Of a DNA stretch of 64,000 nucleotides, positions 46,701-57,888 are shown piece by piece. The DNA comes from Rachycentron canadum (taxonomy: Eukaryota; Chordata; Actinopteri; Carangiformes; Rachycentridae): assembly GCA_038496675.1 (NCBI GenBank), contig CM076651.1, forward strand, positions 7,836,032-7,900,031, in the 5' to 3' direction. The translations under genes were made by a program, and so were the position numbers. Each line of letters begins with the position of its first letter. Within the stretch, counting starts at the first letter, position 1. Under the pieces are notes generated by a model that made no database searches, was not told the DNA's origin, and was given only the letters and a program-made list of their open reading frames with translations.

Positions 46701-49700
46701 ATTGATACCTTGAATGATATGGGCTCATCAGAAAGGATTAAACTTAGGATCTTAACAGGACAATGTCTCCCTTTCTGTCTCATTTGATCTTGATGAGTCC
46801 ACTTGATTACAGGTGTACACACACACACACACACACACCAAACACGATATGCACACAGGCAAATATCCCCTCCAGCACCCGCATGCTCACTCATGCAGCT
46901 AACGAGCTTGTCTGTATCTTGTCTACCTCCCTGCTGCTGCAGCATAAAGACTGAAGGAAAACAGTCCCTCATAACCTGGAGCCTGAGGCTGATGTGGTCA
47001 TTCATGAGAACGTTTCATCTGAAGTGACATTTCCAGTGGTGCGATGTTACAAATGCAACACAATATGAATACGCTTGTGCCACTGGAGTTGTTTTCGTCC
47101 AAGACGCGCCTGAAGTAAACTTTGACAGGCAAGAATACGTCTTGAAGTTAGTCAGGCCGTGGCTGCGTGTGACACCTCTGTTTCGTCCCACTTGATAAGT
47201 GTAATTCTTTTTTCCCCTCTCCCTCTCCTGCTCTCTGTTAGTGCCAGTGACTGAGGCTGTGGTCAGGAGGCATTCCTGAGGCAAACCCACAGTGTTCGCT
47301 GGGATGCCTGTACTAAAGTGTGGAACTCAGCAAGCCACTCTGCTCCCCTGTGGTGCTGGCATGGTGAGTACCAAGAGATCCTGCTGGGCCTGCGGTGGTG
47401 TTGGTAACCTCGCATAGGAAGCCCCCGCAGAGAGGAAAAAGAAGGGAAGAAAGAGGAAAAGGGTCTGAACTGTGAGTCTTGGCATTTTCACACATAAATC
47501 TTTCAGACAATTGGGGGCATAAAAGTCCAACTGGAAGAAAGTAAATGAGGAGGAGAGGTGGTGTGTCCCTGTGTATGACCATCTGGATTAGAACATTAGG
47601 CACTCTCCAGGGCCTCTAACTCCTCAGTTCATTAGCATGCAATGTAGTACAGTGTTGGCTCTCACAGGCACCTCCCAACATGCATCCATCTTGCATTTAT
47701 CTTTCTGCAACAGCTGTTGGGGCATTGTCTGACTTTGATTTTTTGGAGTCAAAATTACAAGCAGGTAGTGACAACACTGCCTGAAACAACTGTGGAAAAT
47801 GTGTTTCCTTCTGATTTATGAGAAGCGGAAAATTTGGAGTTTCCAAACAACCATTGGTGGAGAAGGAAGAGTTGTAGCAGTTTAAATTTGGTATATCTGA
47901 CACAGTGCGTTTTTCATGTTATGGCAGTTTAAAAAGCAAAGCTACAAACTGATATTGCCTTTAAATTCTGAAAAATCCACTCCATGCAGAACAAGTAGCA
48001 GCTTAAGTTGTATAAAATTGTTTGACTCTTTATTAGAAGTGATATCATACGGTTTCATTTGACTTATTATTTGTAAAAGATCCTCATTGCTCTTTTGACA
48101 CCTCCCACACTCTCCCACTCCTCTTCACCCAGCGTGTAGTCCGTTTTCACGATGAGCATCATAAATTAAACATAGCCTGGGCTTCCCTCATGTGCATGTC
48201 TGTCTGTAAAAAAAAAAAAAAAACTTTGGTTTGATGCACTGTGCGATGCCCGTGCACAGCCCTTTGTCTTTGGTGTCGTGTTGCCATGAAAAGTGCACTG
48301 ATCCTCCAGTGTGACTTGTACTCAGGCTCCGTGGCAACCGTGTTCTGACTTTCTCAAACTCCCCGAGTGACTCTGAGCTCATTTGGTTATACAAGTGCTC
48401 ACAATTACCCAGAGATTTGGACACAGGGACATGGGATATTTCCATATCCCTGACGGATGTTGTTTTAATTACACTGAACTGCTTGACTTTGTGCTGTGGA
48501 TTTACATGTTTTTTTTCCTCCTTCTGTGGATGCAAAGGGGGATTCTTGGAAGGTTATTCCTTTGTACTGAATCTCTTATTTATTGAAGCCCCTAGTCTCT
48601 GGCAAAACATGTGGTAGCATGAGAAACCTTATTGAATAACATGGTTTATGAGATGTCTGTCTAAGAGTCTTGAGTCTAAGGCAGTTACAATTTCACACGT
48701 AATCTTTAAACTGCAGGTAATGGCAAAATTCTGATAAGGTGCAAGATAGTGAAAAATAATCCTCTCCTCCCCCTCTGTCATCTGCCAGTTCACATTGTGC
48801 GTGGTTCACATTCTCTGCCTCGTCTGAAGAAAGAAGGGTTGTTATCTCCAATCAGCCTTATTGTGAGACCCTAATTATATTTGATTGAGAAAAAATTACA
48901 CATGGGAGCAGGCGTGATAATTATAGTGCAGAATCTGCCCATACATTGAAATAGAAACATGAATGCATCAACACAGCTGATTGAGTTAGGTGATAACACA
49001 GGAGATAGCAGATGTGGGACTACAGATGCTTCTCCTGAGCAGGGTGCTCCCTGAAAACAAATGCCATCGACAGTGGCGTAGCAGTGGGGGCCTCATGATC
49101 AGTGATTTTCAGGAATGGCTGATGGGTGCCGGAGTGAAAAATTTAACCCTATTCAACTTCATATCAAAACTCTTTGGGAAGCTGACACTGTTTCGTCTTT
49201 CTCTTTTTTTCTTTTCTCTCTTTTTTTTTTTTTTTTTACCTGAGTGAATCTCATTATGACTAATGTCTGACACCAAGCAGGGCTTTAGTTGTTCAACGCC
49301 AGGAGCAAAAATCAATGAGGGAAATGTAGCGGTTAAGTCGAATCTCCTGCAGGGATAATGTGGTGTTGGTCATAGTTTTAGAACCAGATGACACAAATGA
49401 TCATTTCCATTGTTTTTGGTTTCTATGCCTGACAATTATTATTATATAAAGCTTTCATCTGTGTTCCCGTAAACAGTTACTGATTGTTAGATATCATAAC
49501 TGAGAGACTGTTTCAAGTGTGTTTTGAACAGCTGGTGTAGTTTATTCATACAGCACAATAACTTTGTATCAGCAGGGTTTTTTTTTTTTTAATAATAATA
49601 AAAAAAAGTTTACTTCATATACTATACTACTATACTATATTATTTTAGTCTAGTCATAAGTTAATTTGGATTTCAGTTCTTCGTGCAGGGCCGGCTTCAG

Positions 49701-50160
49701 TTATAAGAGGAATATGAAATAGCTTGGAGCCCTCAATTGACCTTGGAAAAAGGATGATACGCAGGGAAATCAGTTGATTTGAAATAAAAAATGAAGGTTT
49801 TCATTTTTAAAAAAGTTTTGCAATTGAGTCCTTAGCTCCATCAGCTTAACCTTTATCTACACACAGTGAAATTGAGTTGAAATGGGATGAACCTACTCCC
49901 CAATTTAGTAAAAATTTAAAAAAAAAAAAGGTATTTTTATTTATTTATTTTTAATGCCAACATTTATTGTTGACAAACAATAAAAAAACATATTTTTTTT
50001 TATGACGACATTCATCATTCATCCCTGAGATGTTCGGTGCTGCACCGATGACCCCATGAAAACAGGGCTTTAGTGTCACCAGGATGCCCTTTTACCCACG
50101 CTGACATGACGGAACAGTTGTTTTAATTGTTTTTTTGTTTGTTTATTTATTTGTTTTTTT
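43741..50160. other. Intergenic region SARG homologue - scube3
   Basis: No gene is recognised on either strand; in particular I see no TCP11-like exon, the gene that lies here in mammals. Holds T-runs at 44161-44180 and 45938-45960, a CA microsatellite at 46817-46838, an A-run at 48208-48223 and T-runs near 49220-49238. The stretch around 48830-48930 is unique, AT-rich and rich in TAATTA/ATTA-like cores. Confidence 0.6.
46817..46838. repeat. (CA)11 microsatellite
   Basis: Uninterrupted CA run of about 22 bases in the intergenic region. Confidence 0.95.
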
Positions 50161-50257
50161 TTCGCCGCAGGTGGCACCGGCCAGGTGAACACACGTGGCG
50201 GACCCACCGTCCGCTGTGCACGTGGTGGTAACTCGGGTCCACCATTAGTCCAAGCGA

Positions 50258-50261
<4 letters not shown>

Positions 50262-50311
<50 letters not shown>
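50262..50311. repeat. (GT)25 microsatellite upstream of scube3
   Basis: Uninterrupted alternating GT run of 50 bases, able to adopt Z-DNA under negative supercoiling. It is 16 bases from an A35 run. Confidence 0.98.
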
Positions 50312-50314
<3 letters not shown>

Positions 50315-50324
50315 TCCTGCAGAA

Positions 50325-50325
<1 letters not shown>

Positions 50326-50360
<35 letters not shown>
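50326..50360. repeat. Poly-A tract (35 A)
   Basis: Rigid A-tract of 35 bases between the GT run and the GC-rich sequence before scube3. Such tracts disfavour nucleosomes; it may also be the tail of an old minus-independent retro-insertion, but no body is visible. Confidence 0.97.
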
Positions 50361-50362
<2 letters not shown>

Positions 50363-50464
50363 AGGTCGCCAGAGCCAGTGAGAGCAGAGAAGGAGCCGTG
50401 AAGGAGTCAGGAGCGCAGCGCTTCCTCTTCTCTCCTCCCCCTTCAGACCCGCCGCTCCGCTCCG

Positions 50465-50469
<5 letters not shown>

Positions 50470-50509
<40 letters not shown>
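50470..50509. repeat. (CT)20 microsatellite
   Basis: Uninterrupted pyrimidine run of 40 bases in the scube3 promoter/5' UTR, a GAGA-type motif on the minus strand. Confidence 0.98.
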
Positions 50510-50511
<2 letters not shown>

Positions 50512-50697
50512 CCTTTCTTAAATTGACATTGGTCTGGCTCGAAACATGATAACAAAAACGCCTGCCTCCGCTCCGCGTCGTCGGGCTACCCTCAACCCCG
50601 ATCACTTGAAACTCAAATAAGCAGGCGCAAAGAGGAAAAGGGATCGCACAGGATCCTGTCAGCGGGTGCTCAGAGGGAATAACAAGAGACCTTTATA

Positions 50698-50698
<1 letters not shown>

Positions 50699-50734
<36 letters not shown>
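50699..50734. repeat. (CA)18 microsatellite in inferred scube3 5' UTR
   Basis: 36 bases of CA repeat ending 79 bases before the start codon, likely transcribed. Confidence 0.97.
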
Positions 50735-50736
<2 letters not shown>

Positions 50737-50813
50737 CACACACACCCTCGTATGTGCTCTTGCGCATCGTAGACCGTAGAAAGTGCTGGTGTTCAACTAC
50801 AGTGAAAGTTAAC

Positions 50814-50913
50814 ATGTATATGCACGCTTTGATACGCGCGAGCCTTGGATTTGTCGGTTTCTGCCTGGTCGTCTTTGTCCAACAGTCAGCTTCAGGAAGT
50901 AAAACCACTCAAG
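50814..50913 (+). CDS. scube3: scube3 first coding exon: signal peptide (rest of gene beyond window)
   Basis: SCUBE3 is a secreted/cell-surface glycoprotein with EGF-like repeats and a CUB domain that modulates TGF-beta/BMP and FGF signalling. Seen: ATG 50814 opens MYMHALIRASLGFVGFCLVV, then FVQQSASGSKTTQ, a signal peptide with hydrophobic core LGFVGFCLVVFV and a likely cut near SAS-G. The exon ends caag|gtaagt in phase 1, so the next codon starts with G. In human SCUBE3 the corresponding end is YSKAAQ followed directly by DVDEC of EGF 1, which begins with a GAY codon in a phase-1 exon. Synteny adds support: SCUBE3 lies downstream of ANKS1A in mammals, same direction. No exon 2 is seen up to 64000. 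A second ATG (residue 3) could be the true start. The identification rests on a short sequence and is an inference. Confidence 0.65.
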
Positions 50914-53900
50914 GTAAGTTTTCACCTCCAAATAGCTTTGATTGTTCTCACTGTGGCTGGGAATGTGCTGCTTTTTGCCTGACTGCGTGGTGCCTCATTA
51001 GCAGATCTATTGGATGCCTTTGGAAAGAAGGCAGAAAAACTGTGATCAGTTGCCTACATAAATTGAAAGATTTGTTTTGCGTATTTATGTGTATTATACA
51101 CAAGTTATGAGCAGAGTATTTTGAAATGCAGTGTGTCGTTTTTAGTGACTTTGGTCCATCGTTTAATCTCAGTTTAATTCAATCAGACCCTTCTCTTTAA
51201 TCATTGCCTAATTGTGCAATCTCTTAATTGTTGTTTTCTTGTGTCGCTGTTCTCGGTTCCTTGATATTTCTTCAGACTTGCCAAGGCAGAAAGGAAGGAA
51301 ATGTAATGAAGCTTAAATTAAGTTTCGCTGAGAGCTTGCTGTTGTCAGAAGAAAAAGGAGTTGCCTTTGATCTTCAAACGGCATCGGCAGTGTGAACAGT
51401 TATGTTTCATAGCTATTCCTGCAGGTAATTGTAGTGAGACTACCAGGGGGTATTTGTCACAATCCAGACAAGTATTTGACACCAGCCTGTAACACACACA
51501 TGGAGGAGTCTGCGTCTGTCAGACACTGCAGCTACAGTACCGTCCAGCCCAGCTGCCTGCCCTCTTGCTCCCTTGTCTTGTGAGAAATTATTCAGACCAG
51601 ACAAGGGCAGCCTGAATCAAAAACCCCAGCACCTTAGAGGAACAGGACCGACACGGTGTGTTATACACTCCATCTCTAATCCACTCAGTCTTCTCCTCCA
51701 GGTTTTCATCACTTAATTTTCCCACAAGACAAAGTGCCAAGCCAGAGCTGCCAGAAGTATTTGCATGCAAAGACACATCATGGTTTCTGTGTGAGTGTTG
51801 ATTGTGGTCGGTGATGTTTTGCACACACAAAAAGACATCTCTCGGGCGGTCGACAAGGCAAAAAGAGAAAGGGGGTGGGTGACTATTTTGCATCCTGGGT
51901 GGTCTGCCCCCACTTGTGGGAAAACTCAATATTTACATTTTGCAATTAGAACTACTTTTTTTCTCACTTTATTTTCCACAACATCGATTACACACTTCCT
52001 TGTAGTGTGGAATGCTTCTGTGTGAGAGTGTGTCTGTAGTGGCATGCACCTGTTTGTTGGTCACACAGTGAAACGCCGGACGACCACCACTTCATAGCCT
52101 TCTCCTCCAGTTCCTGTTTATCAGTGCAAAACCAGCAGCCCTGCAGTGACATATTATCTGTGTTTGGTTCTGAAGTTATCTGTGAGCATATTTTGTGCCT
52201 AACTGAAAATAAATATAGTGTTTGATGTTGGTGGCAAGTCTGTGGCACTGACAAGTCTGCAAGCTGGGAACAATTTTGAAAAATGCAGAAACACAGAGAT
52301 GAACAGGGACTAGAAATAAACTGCACAATTTGTCAGCTCAATATTTATTCAACGCAGATGTTGCCAACAAGAGTCTTTGTCTTTCATCAATGTCAGTCTA
52401 ATCATGGCACTGAGTTTCAGGCATCAGTCATTACTATGGGGGGAAAAAAGTGAAAGAGCAGTGGAATGAGGGAGGGATGAGGGTTTGAGGATGTGGTGGA
52501 GAGAATGACAAAGAAGGGAAAAATGAGAGCGGGGAAACAGCAGAGATTAAGGGTGCAGAGACAGACAGTGAGAGAGGAGGTTTCTTAGCGAGCGAGCAGC
52601 AACAAGCGAGGAAAAGAGAAGGAGAGGAAAGAGGGGAGCCATAGACGTCATGGCAAATCACTCTCCCTCGAACAGGAGCTCTTCGCTAATGCAGCAGCAC
52701 CAAGGCAACGGTTGGTGTGGGGCTGACATGCTGCTGTGGCTGACTGTGTTGGTGTAACCTCTGCTCCGGGGCCTGGGGGTCTAAAGATGCAGGGCTGCCT
52801 GAGCGGGGAGGAAGGCCAGATCCTGGCCAGGGCACACTGTGGGAACCAAGCAGCCCTGGCAATATGAGGCCCAAGTGACGGGGAGGCTTACCTAGAGATG
52901 CTGCCTGAGTCCCCACTATGAGCGAGATGGAAAGGAAGAAGAAATCCCCCTTCCACCCACCCCCAACCCCCACTCAACCCTTTCCTTTTTCACCTAACTC
53001 TTGCTTTGTTTGCTTTGTCCCTGCTTCCTTTCCTTTGCACTTAATGAAGTAGCTGTGCTTTTTCTCTGTCAGCCATAAGCAACGACTGCATTACACCCAG
53101 TGTCAGAGAGCTCCCTGTCAGCCAATGTGCTATTTATATTTTCGCAACATAAAAGATATGCAATGCTCCCCTCTGCCCCTTTCACCACCTTCTGCAGTCC
53201 TCTCCAGCCCACTTTTGTGACTTGATAGAAGGCTGGATATGCTACAGGTCTGTGTGAGCACGCAAAGGTCAGTGTATGTGTGCACATAATTGGGACAATG
53301 AGGGAGTGTATGGGCTCTGTGGTAATTTGGACAGTTCTTTGAAACTGTATGTGAAGCCACATAAAAGAACCATTTAAATGTGCCTTTTTATTTCAGTCTA
53401 TCCCTTTGGCCTTGAACTTACTAACACTTGCTGTTTAGCAGAAAGACTGAGGGGTAAAAAAAAAAAAAAAGAGTGGCAGGCACTATCCTCTGTGAAAATG
53501 GCCAGTCATCTCACTTTAACATTTTGACACCACTTTCATCACCTTCACTCTCATTTCTCAGGCTGTGTTTTCAGTGTTGCCCCTGAGTCCTGACAAGCTC
53601 CTGCAGTGGTATTTGTTGAGCCTCTGCACTTAACCCCTCAGAGACTGGATGTGTTGCAAAAGCCCCTATTTGTCTGCCAAGGTAGCGACGTGCAATTTTT
53701 GTCAAAGTAATTTTTTACAGCTGGAGAATGGAAGCTGTATTCAGGTCAGCTAGGAAAAAAGATGACTTCTGTCCTCATTGGGACTGCTCGATGCTCTGTG
53801 TAGTTAAGGACACTGTGCATTAGGACATACTGGTTTGGATCACTTCTTACACTGACAGGTCACCCATTAATTTCCCCATATCTACCTCTTGCTGTGTAAA

Positions 53901-54920
53901 CTCAATTAAAGCAGATGAGCTCCTAACTTAGTAAAGTTTTTTTTTCTTCCCTGTGATAAGAGCAGAGCTTGTCTCAGTTTGTATTTCTGTCCCTACAGCA
54001 GATATGCAGTGTCAGCTAGTTGTGTTCTCGTTATGATCAGAGTGTCTGAGGCGGGTCGCGCCTCGGGCTAGCCTTCGGTCACCAGTTGATGAGTGGGTGG
54101 AGGGGATCAATCCAGCTTCACTTTACCACTCAGCAGACACACTCAGAAAGCATCTGCCTGACAAGTGCTGCTCCAGAACCACTGTACATGTTGTTACAGA
54201 GCAGCCGAGAGAGCAGAGAGATTATTATCTTGGCATTACTTGAGTGGTGAAAACACTTGATAACAATTCTGTCCAAGAGCAATGTGGTATGAATCACGAA
54301 AATGACTTTGATCTGTGGGTGTGTTGTGAGGACAAGTGAATGTGGATGACTGTGATGAGTGATTTTAGACTGGATATTAATGACTGCACTTAGCAGACTG
54401 TAGTTCTTTTACTTCCCAAACCGAGGCTCCATTATAGATGGAGAATCTTAAAAACAGAATGGCTCCATGCCTTGAATGTGGCCAAGCTGCAGCTTTATAC
54501 AAACACTTTAGTTCACTTGTAGAGCAGACAGGCAGCAGCTACATACAGATTGAGCACAATGTTTACAGGCTCATGTAAAGTTGAAACTGTCTGGTACAAG
54601 CTGTGACCCAGGGCGATTCAGTGGGCCTTCGTTCTGGACAGTCGCTCACTTTCATCCTGGCCGCTGGAATGTATAACCAAGACATTTTCCTCTCTGCAAC
54701 AGAGTGTCAAAGATTCTGCCCCTAAAAAAAAAAAAAAAAAAAAAAAAATCTGACTTCCCACTCAAGGTCTCGAAAACAAGAACTTCAATAAATGTGCTTT
54801 CCAAATGATTGTTTGGAAAATTTCATGGTCACAGGTTAAATTTTACTACCACATTTCCATTTAGGAAATTAAGGATTTTTCAGCAACCTCATATAAAAGG
54901 TTTCCAGCAATAATGTAAAA

Positions 54921-55275
54921 GCATAGTTTAACATGTTGGGAAATACACTTATTCATGGAGGAGATGAGACTGACACCACTTTTAAATCTGCCTGTTAAAT
55001 GCAAGGCTACAGACAGCAGCTAGGTAGCTAAGCTTAGCGACAACCTAATCAGTTAGCCTGGCCCTACGGGTACCTATACAGCTCAACAATTCAAATATAA
55101 CATTTTATTTGTTTAATCCAACCACTAATTTTCTAATTCCTGCTCTGATTCATATGTCAAAGCACTTATTTATATACAACTTTATTTTTAAAGGCGCCAT
55201 ATAGATAAAAAGTTGTTGTTATTCTTGGTAAAATTTCTTTGGTTTTCTGCTGGTTGCCGCGCAACAGCTCAAGGC
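54921..55275. mobile_element. Non-autonomous DNA transposon relic, palindromic-end family, copy 2
   Basis: gcatagtttaacatgttggg, then aaatacacttattca and agctaggtagctaagcttag, mark the left half. tttctgctggttgccgcgca at about 55236-55265 marks the interior. The right end is missing or too decayed to see. Same family as 9236-9842 and 55525-56034. Confidence 0.5.
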
Positions 55276-55524
55276 CAAGAAATTGACATTGACCCTTTAC
55301 TCGTCAAAGTCAAGTGTCATTTTTACACTTTAGTTTTTGTATGGATTCAAGAAAGAAGTTGTAACAATTTACCTGGTGCTCGTTGCACCCCTAAACTCTT
55401 GGACTCTTAGAAAGGGGTCCATACTCGACAAAGTGCCGTATATCTTGCCAAACATGAAATTCCAAAGGGAAAAACTCTGTCTTTGCATAAAAGTAAAAAG
55501 TAAAGTTAAAAAAAAAAAAAAAAA

Positions 55525-56034
55525 TTTAGGAATAGTTCAACACTTCAGGAAAGCCCCCTTGCTTTTTCCGATGAGAGATGAGAAGATCTGTACCCCTCTC
55601 AAGACTGTATGAAGCATGAAGCTACAGCAAGCATCTGGTTAGCTTAGTTTAACATCAAGAATGGAAATGGGGAAATGGCAAGCCAAAAATTTACTGAAAA
55701 GCATCTTAAGATCTTATATATATATTTATATAATATGTGGGTATGTAAACCTATAATGAAAAAAGCTTAACTCCTTGTAAAACTACAAGACATTGATTTG
55801 ACACTTTTTTTTTCATATGGATTAAATACACTAGACAACATGTTTATTTGTGTAGATTTTGTTACCTTTGGATCCTGGTTACCTATTTCCCCTGTTTCCA
55901 ATCATGTCTCCATGCTAAGCTAACCCAACCAGCTGTTGGTGGTAGTATCATTTTTAGTAGACGCATAATGGTAAAGATGTTCTCATCCAACTCAAGGAAT
56001 ATATGTATTTCTTAAAATGTTAAACTCTTGTTTT
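55525..56034. mobile_element. Non-autonomous DNA transposon relic, palindromic-end family, copy 3
   Basis: Left half tttaggaatagttcaacact, then gagatgagaagatctgtacc, gaagctacagcaagcatctg and gttagcttagtttaac. Right half tatttcccctgtttccaatc, ccatgctaagctaac, ttctcatccaactcaaggaa and ttaaaatgttaaactctt. The two halves are inverted relative to each other. Confidence 0.65.
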
Positions 56035-57605
56035 GAAGTCTCCTGGAAAAGGTCGGTGTTTCAGTATTCTGTGTGTGTTTGTGGCTGGAGTGTGATAATC
56101 ATGTCTTCTTTCCCTCACACATCTGCATACATATGTTAAGTTCAAACCATTACATTGGCTTACAGATTTTGAATGCAGTACGTATGTTAGGTCATATCCA
56201 AACAAAGCCATAACCTGTGGAAACTGCAGATTCCCTGTTGATCCCCTGGGGGACCCAATCAGCTGTTGTGATCCCTGTGTCATGGTACCTTTTCTTCTTT
56301 CCTCGAGCAGAAATTCACTTTATCAGCAGCAAGCGGGGCCCTTGTGACCACCATTTGTCACCTCATTTAGCTTGGTTGCAGGGCTGACAAAGCTGATTTC
56401 GGTTGCAACAGAGGACAAGGGGAAAAAATGTAATTTAAATCACCAAAACTTTCCTGAGAACACCGGGACAACTGCTTTGTATGCCGCACCAGTGTCCAGT
56501 AACATTCAAACCCTCACACTCAGGAAAAAGAGTGCAGAGCTTGTTTATTTATCAAGGCTTTAATTTGAACAATATGTTCCAAATGAGGCCTAAGATGCTT
56601 CTCTCAACTGTGGCATTGTGGTTAAAATTAGAAAACTCTCTCTCTCGCTTCCATCTTTTCCTTCTCTTTCCCTCTCACCCTGTCAGTGGCCTTTGTTCTC
56701 TGTGCAGATGCGGTGTTGTGCTGACAACATCCCTGTTGGTTTCGGGGGAGGTTGGAGTCAGTGTTGACGGCACTCTGACCCCACAGTCTTACGCTCACCT
56801 CTAGAGCCCCCTTTACAAGAGCTGATGGCTCGCTGAGGAGCCTCAGTGCTGTTCCACAGTCGGCTGCAATGGCTCTTAGATCATTAATCCTCTAACCCCC
56901 CACCTCAGAGCCTACATTTGTTTTTCTGTTCCATTACTCACAGATTGGGGAGAGTGTGATTCAGGACAAGATATCAGTGGGACTGCCACCTCAGTCTCTG
57001 TACTTTTTTAGGCCGCTGACTGACTCTTCACCATCATTCCTCATCTTTCGCCCTGTTCCCTGCTCCCTCCTGTGACCTCATGGCTGAATAATGGGGCTGC
57101 GTCTCCCTTTTGAGAGTTTGGGGGGGTCAGCGAGGGACATCATTAGGCTGGTCTGCGGTGGTCAGTGTTGTCAGAGGGGGGTTGGGGGTCAGAGAGAGCC
57201 TTGTTTACAGACTGCGTGTGTTTACATTCCTGATGGTGAGCGCCAGCTTTAGAGACTGCTGGAAGTGAAAGGAAATGCTCTTATTCTGCTTAGTAATGGA
57301 AAAATCCAACTCAATACATCAAGGAATCCAGATGAAAAAAAGGCAAGTTATTTATGTGGTGGGCTCTGGCCAATGCATTCTGGGTAGAAAGAGAAATGAC
57401 TTCACTGATGAATTTGAGACTTCCTCAATGGACAGAGCACGGGAAAAACCATATGACCCTCTGCAGTGTTTAATCACCTCTGGTGAACTCCAGACATTTA
57501 TATTTATTGCAGACTGTGATAGCTTATTGGGCTGATTAATGGCAAGCACTGCTCATGTCTCTTTTGTATTAAATCATTGCAACTATCCATCATACTGGCA
57601 TTTAT

Positions 57606-57888
57606 GGGCTGCAACTAACAATAATTTTCATTATCGATTTCTCTACAGATTATTTTCTTATTTTCTATAAAATAGCAGGAAATGGAAAAAGAGAGCCCAT
57701 ATGACCACCAGTGCAAAAACCCAAAGATTTTCACTTTACTATCACAGAAAACTTAGATAACAACATCGAATTACAATTAAAGTAGTTGGAACCAGGGATT
57801 CTGGTATTTTTCTGTAGAAAATGACTCAACCAAGTTGCAGATTTATTTTGTTGATCAATTAATCAATCAATTATTCCGCTAATCACAA
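57606..57888 (+). mobile_element. AT-rich teleost interspersed repeat ('gggctgcaac' family)
   Basis: Starts gggctgcaactaacaataat, then tttcattatcgattt. It continues with aaaacccaaagattttcact, ttactatcaca, gttggaaccagggattctgg and gtagaaaatgactcaacc, and ends in an ATTAATCAAT-rich stretch. This is the usual order in a very common teleost repeat of uncertain class. Confidence 0.6.

Larger units (their letters stand above)
50361..50813 (+). promoter_or_regulatory. scube3: Candidate scube3 promoter and 5' UTR
   Basis: GC- and CpG-richer than its surroundings at 50361-50470 and 50555-50660, with gagcgcagcgc, ctccgctccgctcc and ctccgcgtcgtcggg. Contains (CT)20 at 50470-50509 and (CA)18 at 50699-50734. 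A short upstream frame, ATG TGC TCT TGC GCA TCG TAG (50752-50772), ends 41 bases before the scube3 ATG. The transcription start is not placed. Confidence 0.5.

Noticed and set aside
50076..50605. Open frames of 110-160 codons on both strands before scube3
   Set aside because: They are translations of GT, A and CT simple repeats (poly-Phe, His-Thr, Arg-Glu), not genes.
55190..55215. Second LINE tail (ggcgccatatagataaaaag)
   Set aside because: Only about 20 bases resemble the L2 tail; too short to call and it lies inside a DNA-transposon relic.
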